Virus record (IMG/VR): IMGVR_UViG_3300005529_000649
Coordinates: 1 to 27,103 of that record
Reading direction: 5' to 3' (one strand)
Source of the DNA: a virus
DNA: 27,103 nt
A model generated the notes under the pieces. The model saw only the letters and a program-made list of their open reading frames with translations. It was not told the DNA's origin and did not search any database. Below, in pieces: positions 13,446 to 21,037 of this stretch. Position 1 is the stretch's first letter, and every line of letters begins with the position of its first letter. The position numbers and the translations under genes were made by a program.

Positions 13446-15662
13446 CTGAATTTTCAAGGCTCGCAACCCCACATTTACGATCGATGGGGTTCGGTCATTG
13501 CCTTGGAAGACCCGACCACGCTGCCTATGGGCGTGGCCAAGGTCGCAAAGAATTGCCGTTACAAGCCTACATCGGTAGTTACCCGCTTTGGCGTGCAGCA
13601 GACCATGGTCACGCCAACCCAGGACCAGCCGATTACGGGCTTGTGGGCAATCTATGTTCATGGCACTACCGAACTCCAGGTTCCCATCATCTTCGATGCC
13701 GCCGGGAAACTCTACTACGAGAATCCGGTTGGATCGGGCATCCTCACCCCACTTGCGCCTGCTCAACTAACCCTGCCCGCCGCCGCATTCCTTCAGATGG
13801 CGACCGCCTTCAACAAAGGCTTCGCCACCATCACTGATCTGAAAAGTCCACTTGGGCCAAACCTTGTAATCAACGGCGCTGTCTCGCCGCCGACCGTGGA
13901 TCCGCTCTCCTTGCACCTGATGGGGCAGAGCTGGCAGGCAGGAGAGGCTTACCTGCTCGGCGAAGTCGTTACGCCTAATCCGGTGAATGGGCATCAGTAC
14001 CGCTGTATCCAGCCCGGCACCAGTGGCGCTGCGCAACCAGCGTTTCCTACGGGTGCGGGTGCGACGGTAAACGATGGCAGCGTTATCTGGAAAGAATCGA
14101 CGCCAAGCGCTGTTTCAAGTGGCAGCGCCGGAAATATCTGCACTGGCACGCGCTACATGGTTTGGTTGTTTCAAACACGCTCTGGCTACATTCAGGGCAT
14201 GGACGATGGTGCGCCGATAGCGGTGACTCCTGGAGCTTCTGCGCAAAGCTTGCGCTGTAACAATATCCCCATCGGACCTGTACACACGATTCGTCGCATT
14301 GCCGCATTTACTCTTCCCGGCGACAACTCCGGAGGGCGGTATTTCTACATCCCGGTCAACGATTCCCGCTCAGGCGTAAGCCAAACCTCCACGGTCATCA
14401 ATGACAATGCGACCACCAGCGCAGTGTTCAATTTCGATGATGACTACCTCGAGGGCGCAGTTGCGGTTACTGACTTCTTCCGAAAAACCAAAGTTCCACC
14501 AGCGATGGACATCTACTTCGCGGAGTCGCTAAACCGGATGATTTACCAGACGAACCTTTATCCGTCAGGTTTCATGGTCTCGCTGCCGGGAGATTTCGAA
14601 TCAGTTTACGCGGACACAGGGCTGGTCCAAGTGGCTCAGGACAATGGCCAGAGAGCTATCGCCTGGCGCGAATACAAAGGCACGCAGTATGCCCTGAAAG
14701 AACGTTCCGGACATGTAGTCACGGAGAACCCGAACGACCCAGCCACATGGAATGTACGCAAGCGCTGGGACAAGAAAGGCCCGTGCGGCGTCCGCGCCGT
14801 AGATGTGGGGGCATCATTTCTGTTCTTTGCACATCGTTCTGGACCGCAGATGTTTACCGGAGACCTGCCACTGTGGGTAGGCGAAGAGATCGTCAAACTG
14901 TGGAAACGGATCAACTGGCAGTACCGGCACCTCATCTGGGTGCAGATCGATGAAGAGCAGTACGAAGTCCGTATTGGGGTTCCATTTGACGACTCGACCA
15001 TCTGCAACAAGATTTTCACGGTGAACTTCCTGAAAGGCTGGGATCCGCCAATACACTGGTCACCGATTGCCGGAAAACTGGTTGCCAGTCCCAACAGTCG
15101 CAAGTGGTCGATAGACGATATTCCGGCTACGCAGGCCGTTCGTCTGGAGCGCGACCTCAGCTCAAATCCGCCACCACAGCCACAAGATCAGGAAATCATT
15201 GAACGGGACGTTCTGCATACTCAACTGCTGTTTGCCTCGTCCGCGCCCGACGGCTTGGTGAACATGCTTTGCCCGGGCATTTACAACGACAACGGAAGTG
15301 GCATCGATTGGGTATACGAGACGGCGTTCACTTCGACAACCACGGGATTGTTTTGGCAAGCCAATGGAGTGGTAGTCACGGCGCGCGGCGATGGCGACTT
15401 GGCGGTGAGGCTCTTCCGCAGCATGAACGACAAAGACAATCTAGACCTCAATAGCCGCACGTTTTCGCTGAAACAGACCTTTGAAGACATGGGCCAGGGA
15501 GTATCTGGACAGCAGGGCAACCGCTTCCGGCTGCGTTTCTCGAACGAGGCGAAGCCCGATGTTTATGCCGAACTCCTGAAAGCAGTGATCTATGCCAATC
15601 AGATCGGCGCTGGCCCGAAGAATGCGAACGAGATGGTGAACCGAGGGCCAAATGCCCAGTAA
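13446..15662 (+). CDS. Large tail/stopper structural protein, probable CTG start
   Basis: The frame gives 738 residues from CTG 13446 or 719 from TTG 13503. I prefer CTG: the added residues NFQGSQPHIYDRWGSVIALE read like real protein continuous with EDPTTLPMGVAKVAKNCRY, and AGGAG is well spaced. The protein is beta-rich with repeated Trp/Gly blocks, a carbohydrate-binding-like YLLGEVVTPNPVNGHQYRC segment near residue 180, and ALKERSGHVV and SFLFFAHRSGPQMF in the second half, consistent with a propeller-like tail protein. P22 gp10-type tail hubs are comparable by position only. The end overlaps the next gene by 11 bases. There are no catalytic residues that I can name. Confidence 0.7.
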   Translation: MNFQGSQPHIYDRWGSVIALEDPTTLPMGVAKVAKNCRYKPTSVVTRFGVQQTMVTPTQDQPITGLWAIYVHGTTELQVPIIFDAAGKLYYENPVGSGILTPLAPAQLTLPAAAFLQMATAFNKGFATITDLKSPLGPNLVINGAVSPPTVDPLSLHLMGQSWQAGEAYLLGEVVTPNPVNGHQYRCIQPGTSGAAQPAFPTGAGATVNDGSVIWKESTPSAVSSGSAGNICTGTRYMVWLFQTRSGYIQGMDDGAPIAVTPGASAQSLRCNNIPIGPVHTIRRIAAFTLPGDNSGGRYFYIPVNDSRSGVSQTSTVINDNATTSAVFNFDDDYLEGAVAVTDFFRKTKVPPAMDIYFAESLNRMIYQTNLYPSGFMVSLPGDFESVYADTGLVQVAQDNGQRAIAWREYKGTQYALKERSGHVVTENPNDPATWNVRKRWDKKGPCGVRAVDVGASFLFFAHRSGPQMFTGDLPLWVGEEIVKLWKRINWQYRHLIWVQIDEEQYEVRIGVPFDDSTICNKIFTVNFLKGWDPPIHWSPIAGKLVASPNSRKWSIDDIPATQAVRLERDLSSNPPPQPQDQEIIERDVLHTQLLFASSAPDGLVNMLCPGIYNDNGSGIDWVYETAFTSTTTGLFWQANGVVVTARGDGDLAVRLFRSMNDKDNLDLNSRTFSLKQTFEDMGQGVSGQQGNRFRLRFSNEAKPDVYAELLKAVIYANQIGAGPKNANEMVNRGPNAQ

Positions 15663-17037
15663 CCAACTCAGCCGGTTTGACCTGGAAGCAGCCTCGCAAG
15701 GGAATCCAGCACTGCGCCAGATGCTGGAAGCTTTGATCGAGGACAGTGCGGCCCACAAATCCTTTACCGGCTATCACACAAGCGAACGCGAGGAGCCGGC
15801 CACGGTCAGGATAGGCGGTATCGCGGGCGGGCTGAAAAACTCTCCTGCGCCGCGCGGTGGGATTCAGCCTCCGCGGGCCGCACAGTGGACGGTTGTCGGA
15901 GTGGATGGAGCTTTCATTCTGGATATAGTTAACCCGGATGCCAGACTCGATCTGGCTTTTTCGGGATCGTTAACTCCGATACAGTTCCGCCGGCGCTTTC
16001 GCCGTCCACCCGGCCATCTAGCCTCAGATTTAGATTTCGACGATCGGCCAGAGCGCGCCTTCCGAGCGCACAGTCCGCGCCAGCTAATTCACCAGGTGCA
16101 AAGCGCCCTGGACCTTAATTTCAATGCCAACTCCGCAGTCGACACCTACGGTCCTAGTCCGACTACGCACTACCGTATTACCGACCGGGCCAACCAGACG
16201 CGCTACTGGCGCTTTCGCTCCAAGTACGCCAACTCCGACTGGAATGCGTGGGCTTACTGGATCGATCCGGCGCTATGTGGAGTGGTGGCGGTGTGGTCAG
16301 GGCTGCTGCGCACGCAATCCCTCACCGTAGTCAATGCCGCCAACACGCCCAACGTTCAGCCTCTCACCCAGTCGGCAACGTCGACCAGGATTAACGTCGC
16401 GGCCACCACGCAAACTTTCGGTTCGGCTCCAAACGTCGCTTATGCAGGAGGCTTCGTCGATCCCGGCGCGTACGGAACGTTCTACGTCTACTGTCTGGAT
16501 CTTAAGCGCCAGGGCGGTGCAGTGACCTACATCGCGACAACCTCCAACCCAACCGTAACCGCCGATGATGCTGTCGTTTACTTCGGGAAAATCACTACCT
16601 CGGCGGGTGGCGGAGGAGTCGGAGGCGGAGGCGGAGGCGGACCCTGCTGTATCGGGGAAGTCGAAAACACCATGTTCGATGGCTCCAAGAAGCGCAACGA
16701 CCGCTGCCGCAAGGGCGATGTGTTGCGCGGAATAGACGGCGGGCCGGAGCCGATCGAACGGATTGACATGGTGCCAGATATTCCTTGCTTTCGCTACGTG
16801 GGAGAGAACGGCCTGGTTCTGCGGGGCTGCTCTGCTGAGCACAGCCTGCAGTATGACGGCGGAGGATTTGATCATGCCTTCCTGATTGTTTCCGGACACA
16901 GGGTAGAAACCGAGAATGGCCCTTCTCGCATTACCAGGGAATTCATTGGGCATCACACGGTGTACAAACTTCACCTCGCGGGCCGCACCAAGACTTACAT
17001 TGCCGACGGCTATTACAGCCACAACTTGATGAAATGA
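15652..17037 (+). CDS. Tail protein with C-terminal Hint/intein-like domain
   Basis: The 461-residue protein starts at ATG inside the previous gene's end. Residues 1-320 are virion-like: an N-terminal helical part, beta segments (WTVVGVDGAFILDIVNPDAR), and a Tyr/Trp-rich middle. A glycine linker (about 319-331) leads to a Hint-like module, residues 332-461: Cys332-Cys333 at its start, TMFDGSKK and KGDVLRGIDGG as in intein block A regions, CSAEH with H397 as block B, and TYIADGYYSHN with H457-N458 near the end, as the intein C-terminal HN. Hint domains cleave or splice themselves. Only Leu-Met-Lys follows Asn458, so splicing is unlikely; N-terminal cleavage at Cys332/333 or a structural role is more plausible. 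Confidence 0.75.
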   Translation: MPSNQLSRFDLEAASQGNPALRQMLEALIEDSAAHKSFTGYHTSEREEPATVRIGGIAGGLKNSPAPRGGIQPPRAAQWTVVGVDGAFILDIVNPDARLDLAFSGSLTPIQFRRRFRRPPGHLASDLDFDDRPERAFRAHSPRQLIHQVQSALDLNFNANSAVDTYGPSPTTHYRITDRANQTRYWRFRSKYANSDWNAWAYWIDPALCGVVAVWSGLLRTQSLTVVNAANTPNVQPLTQSATSTRINVAATTQTFGSAPNVAYAGGFVDPGAYGTFYVYCLDLKRQGGAVTYIATTSNPTVTADDAVVYFGKITTSAGGGGVGGGGGGGPCCIGEVENTMFDGSKKRNDRCRKGDVLRGIDGGPEPIERIDMVPDIPCFRYVGENGLVLRGCSAEHSLQYDGGGFDHAFLIVSGHRVETENGPSRITREFIGHHTVYKLHLAGRTKTYIADGYYSHNLMK

Positions 17038-17345
17038 GCCACCAAGCCACTATTAAGCCGGGCAGTTTGAAACGAAACCTGCTCTCCGGAGGAATTGAGT
17101 TTGTGATGGTGTGCTGCGGAGCGTTTGAGCGCTCCGGGCATATCCAGAATCTGGCTGCCTTTGCCGACAACGAGGAACGGCAAGCTAGGATCGAGCAGGA
17201 ACTGCGGGAACACGAAGAAAAGCACGCTGCTGAAGAAGCAGCAGAAGAGTTTTTGCGCCAGTATGCGCAGCGCAATTCTGATTGCGGATGTCCTTCCGAA
17301 GCCTCCACTGGCGCAGCGCCAGACCAGAAGACGTCCCAGCCCTAA
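17034..17345 (+). CDS. Small coiled-coil protein with Cys-rich tail
   Basis: The 103-residue protein starts at ATG in an ATGA overlap with the Hint-protein gene. Residues 45-75 form an acidic heptad helix (NEERQARIEQELREHEEK), after a hydrophobic patch FVMVCCGAF (residues 23-31). The C-terminus has DCGCPSEA. It overlaps the following GNAT gene by about 58 bases in another frame. No family is recognised; possibilities include a tail-assembly or chaperone-like protein, but nothing in the sequence decides. Confidence 0.6.
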   Translation: MSHQATIKPGSLKRNLLSGGIEFVMVCCGAFERSGHIQNLAAFADNEERQARIEQELREHEEKHAAEEAAEEFLRQYAQRNSDCGCPSEASTGAAPDQKTSQP

Positions 17346-17701
17346 AAGAGCTTTACCAGGCGCAGTGTAAGCGAGTGGGGAAGACTCTTGACTGGTTTGA
17401 CCCAACCAAACCACCTGCACTGTGCTGCGTGGTGGGAGAACTGGATGGAAAGATTGTAGGCGCCATCGGGGGAGAGATGGTCGCTGAACTGTTCGTGATT
17501 GCCAGCGACCCGCGGTTTGCGCGCGACGCCATGCGGCAGATAGGCGTTCCCTTAGCCAGCCACTTCCGGCTACGAAAGATCAGGACGGTGCGCTGTTTTG
17601 TGCACAAAGGGTTTGAGCGATCGATTGCCTGGCTGCTGAAGAAGTTCGGGTTCGAAGGTCCAATGAAAGAATATGCCCATTACTACCTTCCGTTGGAATA
17701 A
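17288..17701 (+). CDS. GNAT-type acetyltransferase-like protein
   Basis: The 137-residue protein from ATG 17288 (TTG 17282 would add two residues) has the GNAT layout: an N-terminal strand and helix RSARPEDVPALKELYQAQ, central antiparallel strands CCVVGELDGKIVGAIGGE, then ELFVIASDPRFARDAMRQIG where the acetyl-CoA loop normally lies, and a C-terminal KKFGFEGPMKEYAHYYL strand like GNAT motif B. The usual Q/RxxGxG/A acetyl-CoA loop is not clear, so activity is uncertain. It may modify a virion or host protein. Its 3' end is covered on the opposite strand by the tail of the LAGLIDADG gene. Confidence 0.6.
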   Translation: MSFRSLHWRSARPEDVPALKELYQAQCKRVGKTLDWFDPTKPPALCCVVGELDGKIVGAIGGEMVAELFVIASDPRFARDAMRQIGVPLASHFRLRKIRTVRCFVHKGFERSIAWLLKKFGFEGPMKEYAHYYLPLE

Positions 17702-18506
17702 ACAAGCTTTCCTTAAGAAGGCGCGATCGGAGTGCCTCAGACTTGGTCCGCTGCTTTTCTCCGGCCGCACTAAGAGCGGCCTCTACGGTGTCGTACGTGG
17801 TGCCAATGATCTTCGCTACCTCTCTTGTCGAAAAGCCTGCTCTATAAAAGGCAACCATTTCCGCCTTTTTTTGGCAGGAGCGTGGCGGACGATCAACGAA
17901 CGCCTTCCACACCTCGTACTTTCTAGAACATCTCGTCCCTGCGGTGGAGGTGGTGTATATCCAATAACCCATCTTTACGGATTCCGATTGGTTCAATTGC
18001 AACGACCACGTCACTCCCGTTCTAACAATCGCTCGGCTACGTTTAATGATTCGATTTTCGGCGAGGACGACGCGCAGATCCTCTACGAACCCACGCGATG
18101 CAGATGCATAGGAACATTGGAGGGTTCCATGCTCCCTTCTATTAAAGAAACTGCCATCGGTGTCAAACAGACCGCGCACGAAGTGGGGCATAACATCGAA
18201 CGGCACAACAGGGAATCTCATGGTGTGCGCTTTGGCAGGAGTCAATCCGAATTGCTTGGCCATCTCTTTCCACAATTCTGGCGAGAAGAAATTAACAACG
18301 TAAAGACGTTGATGAGAGTGGACACGCAAGCTTCCGCCGAAAATAGCGGAGACGTTCTCAAGGACATCTATATCTCCGCCACACAGGCTGGACAACTTCC
18401 CGTTGCGATTGAGGTTGCCATCGCCAAACATCAATCCGAGAAACCATGCTTTCTCGGAAGTAAGCGGAGACAGGGACCAACTAGCAGGAATCTTTCTAAG
18501 TCGCAT
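17580..18506 (-). CDS. LAGLIDADG homing endonuclease with C-terminal HTH
   Basis: On the reverse strand, ATG at 18506-18504 gives 308 residues (TTG 18515 would add three). Two LAGLIDADG motifs are present: FLGLMFGDGNL with D29 and VRGLFDTDGSF with D117, each providing a metal-binding acid at the active site, followed by MGYWIYTTSTAGTRCSRKYE as in single-chain family members. Residues 217-245 form a helix-turn-helix (YRAGFSTREVAKIIGTTYDT), likely for DNA recognition. About the last 40 residues are read from the antisense strand of the GNAT gene, as expected if the gene inserted next to it. It is oriented against all structural genes, so needs its own promoter. It probably cuts phage genomes lacking the insertion. 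Confidence 0.85.
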   Translation of the reverse strand: MRLRKIPASWSLSPLTSEKAWFLGLMFGDGNLNRNGKLSSLCGGDIDVLENVSAIFGGSLRVHSHQRLYVVNFFSPELWKEMAKQFGLTPAKAHTMRFPVVPFDVMPHFVRGLFDTDGSFFNRREHGTLQCSYASASRGFVEDLRVVLAENRIIKRSRAIVRTGVTWSLQLNQSESVKMGYWIYTTSTAGTRCSRKYEVWKAFVDRPPRSCQKKAEMVAFYRAGFSTREVAKIIGTTYDTVEAALSAAGEKQRTKSEALRSRLLKESLFIPTEGSNGHILSLDLRTRTSSAARQSIAQTLCAQNSAPS

Positions 18507-18514
18507 ATGTGCCA

Positions 18515-18520
18515 ATTATA
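18515..18520 (-). promoter_or_regulatory. Candidate -10 TATAAT for the LAGLIDADG gene
   Basis: Read on the - strand, a perfect TATAAT lies eight bases before ATG 18506. Transcription would start at or near the ATG, implying a leaderless message, consistent with no visible Shine-Dalgarno. A convincing -35 box is not seen. Confidence 0.35.
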
Positions 18521-18554
18521 CGCTCAACTAGAGCAAGGATCGAGGTGACGCCAC

Positions 18555-18851
18555 TTGCCAAACCAGACCTTGAGCCGTCTCTTTCGATGCCTACTTGTCC
18601 TAGCAACTACGTGCTGCTCGATCTTGTCATTGAGCGCAACACCATACCCTATGCGGGGCGTTGCAAGTACCAAGAAACATCGTACTCACAAGACGTCTCA
18701 GCTTGGCCGCGCGCCGATTAAGCGTGGTATCGGCAGGCGGGAAGTTAAACCCACGTACGTAGTCTGCAGTTCTTGTCTGACAGATTCCGAGTACGAAGAC
18801 AACTACCTGTGGAACAAATATGCAGAGCACTGGTTCGATATGTGCTCCTAG
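18555..18851 (+). CDS. Small secreted-looking protein of unknown function
   Basis: The 98-residue protein starts at TTG 18555, six bases after an excellent GAGGTGA ribosome site (18542-18548); a stop in frame just upstream rules out a longer form. The N-terminus has an Arg, then a hydrophobic run (CLLVLATTCCSILSLSA) like a signal peptide or membrane anchor, followed by a basic stretch (KKHRTHK) and a C-terminal CSSCLTD with several Tyr/Trp/Glu. It ends just before the next gene, whose AGGAGGT overlaps its stop. Function unknown; a small membrane protein acting during ejection is possible. Confidence 0.5.
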   Translation: MPNQTLSRLFRCLLVLATTCCSILSLSATPYPMRGVASTKKHRTHKTSQLGRAPIKRGIGRREVKPTYVVCSSCLTDSEYEDNYLWNKYAEHWFDMCS

Positions 18852-18860
18852 GAGGTTGCC

Positions 18861-19694
18861 GTGAGCAAGAAAGACAGCAAAGCCGCCAACCAAATGGCTG
18901 ACTCGCAGCACGCCCGCGGTGCGGCTGTGCAAGATCAGGCCATGTCCGGAGTCGAAAAGGGAGTAAGCGACTTCCGCACAACCGTTCACGGCGTCATTGA
19001 CAAAAACCCCTACCTTGATCCCGCCTATCTCTCTCGCCAGCGGCTGTTAGCCTCCGACGCGCTGGGCGCGAACGAAAACGCAGTCCAGGACACGTTAAAC
19101 AACTACTCGCTTCGCTCTGGCACGAACTCGGCAAACATCGCCGCTACGGGGAAAGAGCTGGCACGGCAGCGCGGCCGAGACCTCACCGACTACATGGCAG
19201 GCACGGCCAACAAGGACTACGCCGCGTATCAGGACATGAGGACGAAGGGCGCAGGCATGCTGGGAGAGGTTCCTGGCATGTATACCCCGATGATGGGTGC
19301 TGGTACTGGGTTGCAGACCAACGCAATGGACGCCAGGGCCAGTGTGGCGAAGCAGCCGGGATTCTGGTCACAGTTTGGGCAGGATCTGGCGCAAGGAGCA
19401 GGGGCAGCTGCAGGAGCATACGCTGGTGGTTGCTGGATAGCCGAAGCGCTCTATGGCGAGAACGATCCGCGCACTCACCTGCTACGTTCGTGGCTCAACG
19501 ATGAATTCAAGCGAACCATGCTGGGGCGGGTAGTGATGGCGTTCTATCTGCGCTATGGCCAGAGAATCGCGGCAATAGCAAAGCGCTCACGAATGCTGCG
19601 CGCGGTCCTGCGTCCACTGTTCGAACTCGCGCTGAAACATGCGCGGCGTGATCGCATGACGTGTCTCTTGGGAAGGAGACTCCGATGGGCATAG
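18861..19694 (+). CDS. Probable internal virion/ejection protein with CWIAEALYG motif
   Basis: The 277-residue protein starts at GTG four bases after AGGAGGT. The first 185 residues are Ala/Gly/Gln-rich and helical (QARGAA-, NYSLRSGTNSANIAATG), like P22 gp7-type ejection proteins. A Gly/Ala spacer (AQGAGAAAGAYAGG) precedes CWIAEALYGENDP at residue 191, a version of the CFIATAAYG motif that in phage and bacterial proteins is followed, as here, by an LRSWLNDEF helix, a YYxxSP-like YLRYGQRIA and basic helices (RSRMLRAVLRPLFELAL). The function of that motif is not established to my knowledge. Its place before two more probable ejected proteins supports the call. Confidence 0.6.
   Translation: MSKKDSKAANQMADSQHARGAAVQDQAMSGVEKGVSDFRTTVHGVIDKNPYLDPAYLSRQRLLASDALGANENAVQDTLNNYSLRSGTNSANIAATGKELARQRGRDLTDYMAGTANKDYAAYQDMRTKGAGMLGEVPGMYTPMMGAGTGLQTNAMDARASVAKQPGFWSQFGQDLAQGAGAAAGAYAGGCWIAEALYGENDPRTHLLRSWLNDEFKRTMLGRVVMAFYLRYGQRIAAIAKRSRMLRAVLRPLFELALKHARRDRMTCLLGRRLRWA
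19673..19678 (+). promoter_or_regulatory. Shine-Dalgarno deciding the ATG 19685 start
   Basis: AAGGAG (19673-19678) lies six bases before ATG 19685. This favours ATG over the in-frame GTG at 19661, which would make the site part of the coding region. Confidence 0.6.
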
Positions 19695-21037
19695 TCGATT
19701 CCGCAATGGCAGGACTCCGGTCGGCGCTAGCCGGCGGAGACACAGACGATGACTCGACGGATCAGGTAGCGCGAAAGCTGCGCGGTATTATGCCAAACCC
19801 CGACATCATGAGTCGGTTTGGCATGGGCAGCGGTCAGCCTGGCAGCAACGCTATCAGTTCGCCTGCGCGGAGTGCGCCGTCGAACGCCTCCGACAATACC
19901 TATGCTCCAGGTACAGCACCAGCAACACCCGCTGCTGCTACTCCCGGCTTCGGCAAAGCAATGAACCCGCCAACGTACACTGCCCCCGATCCGGCTCAAA
20001 GAGCAGCCCTAGTACAGAAGCGTGACGCTCTCGCGCGTCCGCTGAATCCGAATGACCCGCAATACAAGCCATCGTTCGGAAGAAAACTCGCAGGTATCGG
20101 TGCGGCCTTCGGAATAGGCTTTGCCGGCAAGCCACAGGTCGGCATGGAAGTTGGTGGGGACATCATCCGTTCGAAGTACAACCAGGCAGAGAAGGTTCGC
20201 ACGGCCGATTACGCTTCCGCTGAAAAAGATTTGTCCGACTACGACACCTCACGTTCGCAAACTTTGGCCGACTTCAAAGCGCAGCACGAATCCTTCCAGG
20301 ACACGCTCGAAGCCAATAAACCAGGCACGCAGCTGTTTGGCGACGAGCAGAACAACCCGTATTACATGACGCCTTCAGGAAGAAAAATCCCCGCATACAA
20401 CAAGAAGGAAGACGCAGCGCCACTAGGACCGCCAACAACGATTGAGTCCGGAGCGGCGCGCGAAATCGCAGCAGGTACCCCGGACGGTCCATTCAACAAA
20501 AAGTTGGACAAGGAACGGAAGTTCAGCAAGCCCGACCGCCAGCCAACGGAACTGGAAACCTGGATAGCGGCATTCAGGCGGGACAACGGCAGAGAGCCCA
20601 CAGCAGATGAAATTGCGCAGCGCAAAGCGAAAACGCGCGGCACGCCAACGGATTTCTCGAAAGTAGAACTAGAGAAAAAGAAAGCGTTACTCGCGGCAGA
20701 AGATCGGTACAACAAGGACGTCGAGGATGGCAACCCAAACGCAGAAAAGAGGCTCAACCAAGCCAAGCAACTCGCCCAAGAAACGTACCTGCAGCAAATC
20801 CGCGAACTGGGAGGCTCGGTTGCTGGCGATCAGCCCGAATCCGCGCCAGCCGGGAAAACCGTACCGGGGAAAACTGTACCGGGGAAAACTGGACAGCAAG
20901 CCGCACAAAATAAAACCCCCGTCCAAGCACTCAAGGGCCACAAAGTAGGCGACGTAGTTACGCTCAAGGGCGGCAAGCGCGTGAAGATCAAACAACTCTA
21001 CTCAGACGGCACTTTCGAACACGAGCCCGCATCCTAA
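19685..21037 (+). CDS. Probable ejection/internal virion protein, disordered
   Basis: The 450-residue protein starts at ATG 19685, overlapping the end of the previous gene by 10 bases. Residues 1-110 are Pro/Ala/Asn/Thr-rich and probably disordered. About 130-165 are Gly/Ala/Ile-rich (KLAGIGAAFGIGFAGKPQVG), perhaps membrane-active. Residues 170-250 are acidic helical, with a TELETWIAAFRRDNGREPTA block near 290. Near the end is a short VPGKT tandem repeat and a final globular patch (HKVGDVVTLKGGKRVKI) like a small SH3/KOW barrel. Such composition is common among P22 gp20-like ejected proteins. Identity is inferred from gene order and composition. Confidence 0.6.
   Translation: MGIVDSAMAGLRSALAGGDTDDDSTDQVARKLRGIMPNPDIMSRFGMGSGQPGSNAISSPARSAPSNASDNTYAPGTAPATPAAATPGFGKAMNPPTYTAPDPAQRAALVQKRDALARPLNPNDPQYKPSFGRKLAGIGAAFGIGFAGKPQVGMEVGGDIIRSKYNQAEKVRTADYASAEKDLSDYDTSRSQTLADFKAQHESFQDTLEANKPGTQLFGDEQNNPYYMTPSGRKIPAYNKKEDAAPLGPPTTIESGAAREIAAGTPDGPFNKKLDKERKFSKPDRQPTELETWIAAFRRDNGREPTADEIAQRKAKTRGTPTDFSKVELEKKKALLAAEDRYNKDVEDGNPNAEKRLNQAKQLAQETYLQQIRELGGSVAGDQPESAPAGKTVPGKTVPGKTGQQAAQNKTPVQALKGHKVGDVVTLKGGKRVKIKQLYSDGTFEHEPAS
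20849..20893 (+). repeat. 15-bp tandem repeat, three copies
   Basis: Three 15-bp units (CCGGGGAAAACTGTA type; the first and last diverge at one or two bases) encode (A/P)GKT(V/G) in tandem within the ejection-like gene. Near-identity of units suggests recent slippage duplication that keeps frame. Confidence 0.8.

Noticed and set aside
17673-18548. A 291-codon + strand open frame opposite the LAGLIDADG gene
   Set aside because: The translation shows no domain, and the reverse strand has both LAGLIDADG motifs and an HTH.
20849-20893. The three-unit repeat as a CRISPR or regulatory iteron
   Set aside because: Units are contiguous without spacers, lie in coding sequence and preserve the frame; a simple coding tandem repeat explains them. 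No CRISPR array was seen in the window.
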